DNA of 11,770 nucleotides from Firmicutes bacterium AM31-12AC (GTDB lineage: Bacteria; Bacillota; Clostridia; Lachnospirales; Lachnospiraceae). The stretch lies in contig QUJA01000062.1 of NCBI GenBank assembly GCA_003480425.1, positions 1 through 11,770 of the forward strand, in the 5' to 3' direction. How positions within the stretch are numbered: the stretch's first letter is position 1; each line of letters opens with the position of its first letter. The translations under genes and the position numbers were made by a program. The notes under the pieces were generated by a model. That model searched no databases. It had not been told where the DNA came from and saw only the letters and a list, made by a program, of their open reading frames with translations. Positions 6,072-11,770 of the stretch are shown here, piece after piece.

Positions 6072-9000
6072 ACTGGAATCATTGCTATTAACAAATGCAA
6101 GTGAGCGATTCGTTGCATTCACACTGATTTCCCCTGTGTAATTTTGGTTATATTGTTTATTCTCCTCTGTTGTGTACACTGTCCAGTAAGGGGATTCCTT
6201 GTTCTGACTTACAGATACGTAATCATAATAACCTGGCAGCTGAATCGTAACACTCTGTCCATGGGAAAGCTCAATTGTAAATTCTCCATTATAATCTCCC
6301 GTTTTCGTTCCATTAGCCGGTGCCGTAACCCCTGATATTCCTGCTATCGTTCCACCTGTATATGGAAAGTCCTGCCCATTATATCGATTACCTGGATCTG
6401 GTTGCGCATAAATGGTATAAGTAAATTTTTTGTTCTTATCTGCAACACTTCCTGTAACCTGGTTACTAATTGTTAAGGTCGGATACGTCCACTGCGGATA
6501 ATAAGTAGTTGCACCACTTACCGTCACACTTGTTAGAAAAACTTGAGCTTTTCCACTGTTCGTAGAATTATACCAGTAGCGGAATGTCTGATTTCCAAGT
6601 ACCGGACTTGATGGCACCTGTGCACTCTTCAAAGTACTTCCCACCAGTCCCAGTGTAGATGAAGTGGTAGACCCATCTCTGAACTTTCCAGTTGATGTAG
6701 CTCCACCGCTCTGTGCATCAAAAACAATTGGTACATAAGTAAATCTTGAGATATTTCCATAGCCATCCTTTACAAACACATATAATTTTTCCGTTACTGA
6801 AACAGATACATTACTGAGTGTACACGTCCCAGTACTTGTATTGAGACTTGCCGTACTATAACTAACTCCGGATTCCCATGGATTCTTTCCTGTTTTGTTA
6901 TATCGTACTGTAGCATCTAGCTTCTTATCGTTATAACTATACTGTGTTGCATTCGCTTTGTAACTTACATCTGCAATATCTGATGTTCCATATGTTGCAG
7001 TTTGTATTGGATCTGTAAATTTTAGCCCCGTAAATGTATAACTGTAAGTTCCATCTGATACTTTCGTTGATGTAATATTTGTGTAAGTACTTGTCGGACC
7101 TTTCGTATCCAGAAGGAATTTACTCCAGTTTCCGGCAATATCTCTTGCGTAGATATAGTAATTTGTGTTTGTCTGATAAGTACGTGACTCTAATTTCAAA
7201 TTCAATACTGGTGATTCTGTTGTAGCTGTCCTTGGCGTTCCATTGATATCTCTAAACGCCCCATTGCGCATCCAACTATAAGAATATACATTTGCTGGCT
7301 TCAACTGAAGATCTGTACTGGAATTATATGTATATCCATAAACTCCATCCTTTAACTGAACATCCTGCGTACTTAAATACACCTGAAAACCAGTTGGATA
7401 CGCACCATCCGATGCATCATTAATGCTAATGCCACTCGTGTCAATTCCGTCACGATATAAATCCCTCAGATAAATCTCCAGTTGTCCACTCTGACTTCCA
7501 TTCGAATTGAGAGACATATTCGTTGTCTTCGCCTGATATACCAGCGGCGCATATGTATCTGCACGAAGTACGATCTGGTTACTGTTTCTAGAACCTATTG
7601 CCAAATAATATTGTTTGTCTGCAATCCAGTTATACTGCTCCAGCTTCGCATCATTCGAATAATCGAACTGAATCAACGGATATTCCACCGCTCCCTTATG
7701 TGTTGGAGCAAACGTTGTTGATATGCGAAGCTCACGATTTGTTGGTACTCGCAACGTATTCTTAATAATTAATGGTCTTCCACTTGGAGAAGTCTCACCT
7801 TTATAGTCATATGTAACCGATACTTCTGTATTTGTACCATCTGTCGTAAGACTGTCAATTGTTCGAGGTATCCTTTCGGAAGGCAAATAATCTAACATCA
7901 GTTTTCCTGAATTCTTGAGTGAGATATCCGGCCTTTTTCCACCGTTTCCAAATCCACCTGTCACTGAATTGGACGCATCTCCAAGATGAAGTTCTCCTCC
8001 ATCAATCTCTATCTGGTCAAAGTAGTCCAAATTTACACTTGTAGCATCTTTTGGTCTCACTTTCGCAATTACATACAGTCTAGACGATCCATCTGGTGCA
8101 TTGAATGCTCCTTTGCAATCCCCTAATAAAACAACTTCATGATTTGAAGAATCCTTATTAAGGTAAACCTTTGCTGTATGCCCACTTGAAACAGTTGGGC
8201 TAGTGAACATCAGCTGTGTGTTCTCTGCTACCAGAATATAATCTTCCTTAACTTTTACGGTTTTATAAGTCGGATCAACTTTTGCAGCACAATCCTTCAA
8301 AAAAATGTACAGATTTTTAACACTATAGTATGCCGGATCAATTATTATAGTATCAGTGTGGCCTGTACAGGACTCCACATTAATCGTTGTATTTCCTAAT
8401 CCATCTTGTTGCTTTGAAGCATAGATTTTATTTACATTCACGCAATTTTTTAATGTGAGCGTAGAGCCTGATGTTCCCTGCGTACTGTTTCCTCCTGCGT
8501 TTATTGTTACATCACCTGCGAATGTACAGTTTTCAAATGTCAGATTGTGCCCATTTCCATGCATCACATACGGATACTTATGAGTTAAGAGGAAATCTGA
8601 GCGAAATTGTGCATTTTTCCATGTCAGTGACTTAAATTGTGGATAAACAGTACCCCACAGGTTCACTCCTGTATTTGGAGAACCCTGCACATTTGATCCC
8701 GACAATCCAGAATCTACTATCATTGTCACGTTCTTATTTGTAAATCCTGTTGGATCATTAAATGCAGTAACATCATCATTAACCAGAATATATCCCCTTG
8801 CAAACCATATCGTATAATAGGTTCCTGTCTGCCCTCGTAGATATTTTAGCACCGCTGCAAATGAATCTGCCGAATATAATGCAGTTCCTGTATTGGAACT
8901 TCCACTATATAGATAGATTGTATTTTGTCCATTTGTTGTATACAGCTTAATCAAGTTATTCGTTGAATCTTGTGCCATTGTACAAGATACATTCGCATGT

Positions 9001-11477
9001 GTTTTTAATGTCCCTATCGCACTTACTGACAGATAAAAATAGCTCCTTATACGAATCATGGAAAATGCATTACTTGCGGTTGTATTTGCCGGTCTTGCCA
9101 TCAGTTCAACAGTAGCTTTATAAGAATCTGAAATTCTATCCAGATAATCCACATCTACAACATTTGTACTATTTCCCCCCATGGCATTGTATATCTGAAA
9201 TGTGTTATAATTATCTTCTAATACAATTCTTCCAAAACGCTGGCGATTCCATGCTTCATAGCAATCTCCACCAGAACAAATGGTTGAACTTTTTGTTGCT
9301 ACATATCCAATACAAGTCGGCAAGTCCGGTTTATAGTCCTTTGGAACATAGCGATCTCCACCTTTGGCATCCTGCTTTTTCTGTTCTGTCCAATAATGAT
9401 AGAAACTGGAATCATACTGCATATGTCCGAAATTGTTCACACCCCCATCACATGTAACAGAATTATTCAACCTCAGATATCCCCAGCCAAATACGTTAGC
9501 AACCTGCGTGTTATTGACTTCAATATAACCTTTCGATGTGGTTGCTTGATCATATCCAGCATGTTCATATGCTCCTACAAATCTCAGACTTTCCTTAATA
9601 TCATTGAATATATACGATATAGATCCTGCTGTGCAGCCCTCCTTCGCTGTAAACCAGGTTCCACAGTCCGCCGAATAACTTCCAGATGCTCTTAGATAGA
9701 GGTCTCCACTTACAGTTCCATACAATCCCCAGAAAGATCCACCTACGGTATGGACTTCATCCGGTTTCAACATTGGATCTACTACAGTTGTATCGAATTT
9801 ACGAATTGCGGTATCTTTCAGTGTTGCATCGACATTTCCTGTATGAGTATAGGTGGTATTCTTATATGGCCCACTTGATGCATATACATTTCCATAGATT
9901 GTACAATTTGTCATTGTTAGATTAATATCTCCTGTTGACTTATCCTGTCCGCCTCCAAAGATCTGCTTTACAGGAGCATCCTTTGTCATCTCTACATCTT
10001 TAAATTCCAAGTTATAGGATACACTGGTGCTATTAGGAGTATATCTTCCACCATAAATTGCAGTTACTGCTCCGCCTATAAATTTTACATCATCAAAAGT
10101 GGTGTCATTCTGGTTTCCATAAACTGTTGATTCGCTCCAGTTCAGATTAACGTGTGTAAAATAAGCATTGAATCCATTAAAATAGATTCTTTGATTTTGG
10201 GAAGTAAATGTTGTCCAACTGCTATAAGAAGTCCCTGTGCTATAATTGGTTGCTCCTGTGAATACAATTGTTGGTTTATTCGTTGTTCTATTCCCTAGTG
10301 CTCCACTCGTACTGTAATCTCTTCCCATCGCACCTAAATCATCTGAGCTTGCCGTGTAATTATCTAGGAATGTAATTTTAAAGCTGTTGGATGTTGTATC
10401 AGTATTGATTGCAGTCAGCGCATCTTTCAAGGTTCCATACGCATGTCTTACAGTACCTGCTGAAGGCGTCTGGTTGGTTCCTCCCTGCACCAGAACTGAC
10501 CACTTTCCATTCGTTCCTGCAGCACCTACACGCTGTACTACTGTCATATCCTGTGTCAGGGCAATCAAGCTTGCTATCGACATATTCGCCTGTGTACTCA
10601 ACAATGAAATTCCATCATCGGCTGCTGTCATCTGTACTTCGCTAATCTTATCGGCTGGAATGACATCTCCCATCTTAATCTCAGTCCCATCTGGATAGGA
10701 CAACATAATACCTGCCGTCTTTGCTACTTGCCAGCCAATCAGCGGATTTGTGTTCTCCGCATCTGCATCCTCTTCCAACTGTACATCATCTGAAAGTGAA
10801 ACCTCCGGTGCCTGAAGCCCTTCTCCTGTCACAGCCATCTGTGTGTAGCTGTCATATTCTTCTTCCGATACAGCAGATGCTGTCAGCTCCTGCGTATTAC
10901 TTTCTATCCCTTTCTCTTTCTGCTGTTCAATCAGCTTTTGTGTTGTCTCATCCCCAAGTGCCTGTTCAATTACTGCACTTTTTGCTTCTTCCTGTGCTTC
11001 TCCTTCGGTATAGCTGTCCGGTGCATCTACCTGTAAATTCTGTGATTTCGGAAGATAATAGTTGACTGTTACGGGTACAACAGCATCTGCGATATTTACC
11101 GTCTCTTCCGCAGCCTCACCTGTTGTCTCTACTTCTGGTGACTGTTCTGCGTCGGCTGCATCTTCTGTTTGTTGTTCTCCCGACTGTATCGGTTCCGATG
11201 ATTCGACGGTTGTATCTTCCGATACCTTATCTTCTGTCTGTTGTTCTTCCGATTGTATCGGTTCCGACGGTTCGGAGATTGCATCTTCCGACATTGGCAG
11301 TACTGTCTCTGCTCCATCCACCACAGTTTTCTCTTCTGTATTACTTTCCTGACTGTAATTCGTATCTGCGGCGAATACAGCCGGCATGATTTGGGAATGA
11401 ATGAGCACAATTGCTAACAAAAATGCTAAAATTCTTCGTAAGATAACACTCCTTCTTTTCTTCTGTCCTTTCTTCAT
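5748..11477 (-). CDS. Giant pilus tip adhesin, N-terminal part (frame broken near 6000)
   Basis: This open frame of 1909 codons begins the operon; about 1826 codons are authentic and the rest are out of frame. With the two downstream pieces the repaired protein has 2325 residues. The signal peptide is MKKGQKKRR plus a hydrophobic core, ending AVFA (34-37). Residues 40-130 are acidic, rich in Glu, Ser and Thr, with a 23-residue repeat. Residues about 400-1130 look like a parallel beta-helix: short repeated turns with recurring NC or similar pairs (NCTIYG, NCTFAG, KNCVN). Module 1 (about 1311-1800) has Ig-like strands, an InlB-type repeat and a Spy0128-like domain ending AFVNSND. No TQXA thioester motif is evident, unlike streptococcal Cpa. 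The leading position, size and C-terminal sorting signal (in the last fragment) suggest the tip adhesin. GAGGG lies nine bases before the ATG. The ligand is unknown. Confidence 0.82.
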   Translation of the reverse strand: MKKGQKKRRSVILRRILAFLLAIVLIHSQIMPAVFAADTNYSQESNTEEKTVVDGAETVLPMSEDAISEPSEPIQSEEQQTEDKVSEDTTVESSEPIQSGEQQTEDAADAEQSPEVETTGEAAEETVNIADAVVPVTVNYYLPKSQNLQVDAPDSYTEGEAQEEAKSAVIEQALGDETTQKLIEQQKEKGIESNTQELTASAVSEEEYDSYTQMAVTGEGLQAPEVSLSDDVQLEEDADAENTNPLIGWQVAKTAGIMLSYPDGTEIKMGDVIPADKISEVQMTAADDGISLLSTQANMSIASLIALTQDMTVVQRVGAAGTNGKWSVLVQGGTNQTPSAGTVRHAYGTLKDALTAINTDTTSNSFKITFLDNYTASSDDLGAMGRDYSTSGALGNRTTNKPTIVFTGATNYSTGTSYSSWTTFTSQNQRIYFNGFNAYFTHVNLNWSESTVYGNQNDTTFDDVKFIGGAVTAIYGGRYTPNSTSVSYNLEFKDVEMTKDAPVKQIFGGGQDKSTGDINLTMTNCTIYGNVYASSGPYKNTTYTHTGNVDATLKDTAIRKFDTTVVDPMLKPDEVHTVGGSFWGLYGTVSGDLYLRASGSYSADCGTWFTAKEGCTAGSISYIFNDIKESLRFVGAYEHAGYDQATTSKGYIEVNNTQVANVFGWGYLRLNNSVTCDGGVNNFGHMQYDSSFYHYWTEQKKQDAKGGDRYVPKDYKPDLPTCIGYVATKSSTICSGGDCYEAWNRQRFGRIVLEDNYNTFQIYNAMGGNSTNVVDVDYLDRISDSYKATVELMARPANTTASNAFSMIRIRSYFYLSVSAIGTLKTHANVSCTMAQDSTNNLIKLYTTNGQNTIYLYSGSSNTGTALYSADSFAAVLKYLRGQTGTYYTIWFARGYILVNDDVTAFNDPTGFTNKNVTMIVDSGLSGSNVQGSPNTGVNLWGTVYPQFKSLTWKNAQFRSDFLLTHKYPYVMHGNGHNLTFENCTFAGDVTINAGGNSTQGTSGSTLTLKNCVNVNKIYASKQQDGLGNTTINVESCTGHTDTIIIDPAYYSVKNLYIFLKDCAAKVDPTYKTVKVKEDYILVAENTQLMFTSPTVSSGHTAKVYLNKDSSNHEVVLLGDCKGAFNAPDGSSRLYVIAKVRPKDATSVNLDYFDQIEIDGGELHLGDASNSVTGGFGNGGKRPDISLKNSGKLMLDYLPSERIPRTIDSLTTDGTNTEVSVTYDYKGETSPSGRPLIIKNTLRVPTNRELRISTTFAPTHKGAVEYPLIQFDYSNDAKLEQYNWIADKQYYLAIGSRNSNQIVLRADTYAPLVYQAKTTNMSLNSNGSQSGQLEIYLRDLYRDGIDTSGISINDASDGAYPTGFQVYLSTQDVQLKDGVYGYTYNSSTDLQLKPANVYSYSWMRNGAFRDINGTPRTATTESPVLNLKLESRTYQTNTNYYIYARDIAGNWSKFLLDTKGPTSTYTNITSTKVSDGTYSYTFTGLKFTDPIQTATYGTSDIADVSYKANATQYSYNDKKLDATVRYNKTGKNPWESGVSYSTASLNTSTGTCTLSNVSVSVTEKLYVFVKDGYGNISRFTYVPIVFDAQSGGATSTGKFRDGSTTSSTLGLVGSTLKSAQVPSSPVLGNQTFRYWYNSTNSGKAQVFLTSVTVSGATTYYPQWTYPTLTISNQVTGSVADKNKKFTYTIYAQPDPGNRYNGQDFPYTGGTIAGISGVTAPANGTKTGDYNGEFTIELSHGQSVTIQLPGYYDYVSVSQNKESPYWTVYTTEENKQYNQNYTGEISVNATNRSLAFVNSNDSSQPVIYQQKMEGEWTKDQGDNYGRKLTVISEIFMEMELTHREVHSQHRREQNSQDVHMHRYISAPMMHQRQTEDSNSVIMHRNLRDWKVCAVAGNLPEEVLQILKVKQ
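6078..7547 (-). repeat. Adhesin module 1 (about 490 residues)
   Basis: This is the first copy of the tandem module, residues about 1311-1800 of the adhesin. It contains Ig-like sections with LLDTKGP and FVKDGYGN, an InlB B-repeat-like part ending YYPQWTYP, and a Spy0128/DUF7601-like domain (TISNQVTGSVADKNKKFTY to LAFVNSND). Such stacked domains usually form a stalk that holds the binding domain away from the cell. Confidence 0.75.
11161..11298 (-). repeat. Imperfect 69-bp tandem repeat, two copies
   Basis: Two in-frame units start at 11161 and 11230. They encode two copies of SEPIQSxEQQTED followed by diverging acidic residues. The repeat lies in the acidic region just after the adhesin signal peptide. 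The 69-bp period keeps the frame, so copy-number change would alter stalk length but not disrupt the gene. Confidence 0.7.
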
Positions 11478-11669
11478 AAACTCTGTCCCTCACTTCTTCT
11501 CATGTTTCTTTAATATTCTGAATTCAAATAAAAAAAACCAAATTTCACAAACAACTGTCTCTTCAATGATGTTCATAAAATCCGGTTTTGCCTACTGAAA
11601 GTAACAATCCTACTTATATTAATTTATTAATTTGTTTTTCCATGTTATAATTTCTTGTCAATTTTTTAT
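11478..11669 (-). promoter_or_regulatory. Long AT-rich 5' leader of the pilus operon
   Basis: About 190 bases separate the predicted transcription start (about seven bases after the -10) from the adhesin ATG. The leader contains a second TTGACA (11656-11661) without a good -10 at the right distance, overlapping ATTAAT palindromes near 11620-11636, and a run of eight U (11529-11536). I find no strong stem before that run, so a terminator is not supported. Near the ATG, GAGGG is a good ribosome binding site. No known riboswitch is recognised. Confidence 0.4.
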
Positions 11670-11675
11670 AACAAC

Positions 11676-11705
11676 ATCATACCCCCCCCCCGTATTTTTT
11701 GTCAA
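11676..11705 (-). promoter_or_regulatory. Sigma-A promoter with homopolymeric spacer
   Basis: On the minus strand, the -35 TTGACA (11700-11705) matches consensus six of six, and the -10 TATGAT (11676-11681) five of six. The spacer is 18 nt: AAAAATAC then ten G. Spacers of 17 nt are optimal for housekeeping sigma factors, so gain or loss of one G would change strength. It is the only strong promoter upstream of the adhesin, so it probably drives the whole operon. The layout matches known phase-variable promoters such as Neisseria porA and opc and Bordetella fim. Confidence 0.75.
11682..11691. repeat. Ten-base C/G homopolymer between -35 and -10
   Basis: There are ten consecutive C on the + strand (G on the coding strand) in otherwise strongly AT-rich DNA. 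It is the longest G/C run I saw in the window. Tracts of this length are prone to slipped-strand mispairing. The exact count may be unreliable in a consensus sequence, both biologically and technically. Confidence 0.9.
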
Positions 11706-11760
11706 TACCTTATAAATAAGTTTTTTCACAACCCCTCATGTGGAAAAAATAAGCCAAACA

Positions 11761-11770
11761 GGGACGGAGT
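11761..11770 (-). repeat. Right copy of flanking inverted repeat
   Basis: GGGACGGAGT at the window edge is the reverse complement of 32-41. It is cut by the window end, so the repeat may be longer. It lies about 55 bp upstream of the -35 element. Confidence 0.45.

Noticed and set aside
11062..11352. Open frames on the + strand opposite the acidic N-terminal region of the adhesin
   Set aside because: Their Ser/Val/Cys-rich, repetitive composition is what an antisense read of Glu/Ser/Thr codons yields; there is no ribosome binding site or domain, and it mirrors the 69-bp repeat.
11505..11580. Intrinsic terminator or riboswitch ending at the U8 run in the leader
   Set aside because: I could not find a stable stem directly before the U run, nor any conserved riboswitch core.
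11633..11661. A second promoter using the TTGACA at 11656-11661
   Set aside because: No acceptable -10 lies 16-18 nt downstream; the hexamers there are AAAACA-like. It may be chance in AT-rich DNA.
11676..11705. Invertible (recombinase-switched) promoter
   Set aside because: No inverted repeats of adequate length flank the promoter closely, and no site-specific recombinase gene is in the window; the decamers at the window edges are over 11 kb apart.
1..11770. CRISPR arrays, tRNA or rRNA genes, insertion sequences
   Set aside because: I saw no regularly spaced repeats, no cloverleaf or rRNA-like segments and no transposase or integrase frame.

Overview
The window holds one complete surface-pilus operon with every gene on the minus strand, so it is transcribed from right to left. 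The AT-rich DNA, Gram-positive signal peptides, class B sortases and SpaA/FctA-type pilins suggest a low-GC Firmicute. A gut Clostridia/Lachnospiraceae member is my best guess, but no taxonomic marker gene is present.

Layout in transcription order. (1) Positions 11770-11478 are a promoter and leader region. A consensus -35 (TTGACA) and a near-consensus -10 (TATGAT) are separated by 18 nt, 10 of which are an uninterrupted G run (C run on the + strand); this is the layout of a phase-variable promoter. (2) Positions 11477-4502 encode a very large secreted adhesin, 2325 residues when repaired. It has an acidic N-terminal stalk, a beta-helix-like body, two copies of a ~490-residue module and a C-terminal sorting signal. 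The reading frame is broken twice, at ~6000 and ~5495. (3) Positions 4501-3965 encode a signal peptidase I homologue whose catalytic Ser and Lys are replaced. (4) Positions 3877-2609 encode the major pilin. (5) Positions 2575-1655 and 1647-697 encode two tandem class B sortases. (6) Positions 689-102, or to 64 if repaired, encode a small base-type pilin whose frame breaks inside its C-terminal membrane anchor. A 10-bp sequence recurs inverted at both window edges.

The order tip adhesin, SipA-like protein, backbone pilin, class B sortase, small base pilin matches the streptococcal FCT-3 type pilus (cpa-sipA-fctA-srtC2-fctB). The inferred division of labour is: the backbone pilin is polymerised by a class B sortase, with the inactive signal-peptidase-like protein as an assembly helper; the large adhesin sits at the tip; the small pilin tethers the fibre to the wall. 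A second sortase and a beta-helix adhesin distinguish this locus from the streptococcal one.

The main points to follow are the homopolymer-spaced promoter, the doubly substituted signal peptidase, the atypical xVTGx sorting motifs, and three frame breaks that would each be repaired by adding a single base. The last pattern fits sequencing deletions at least as well as biology.
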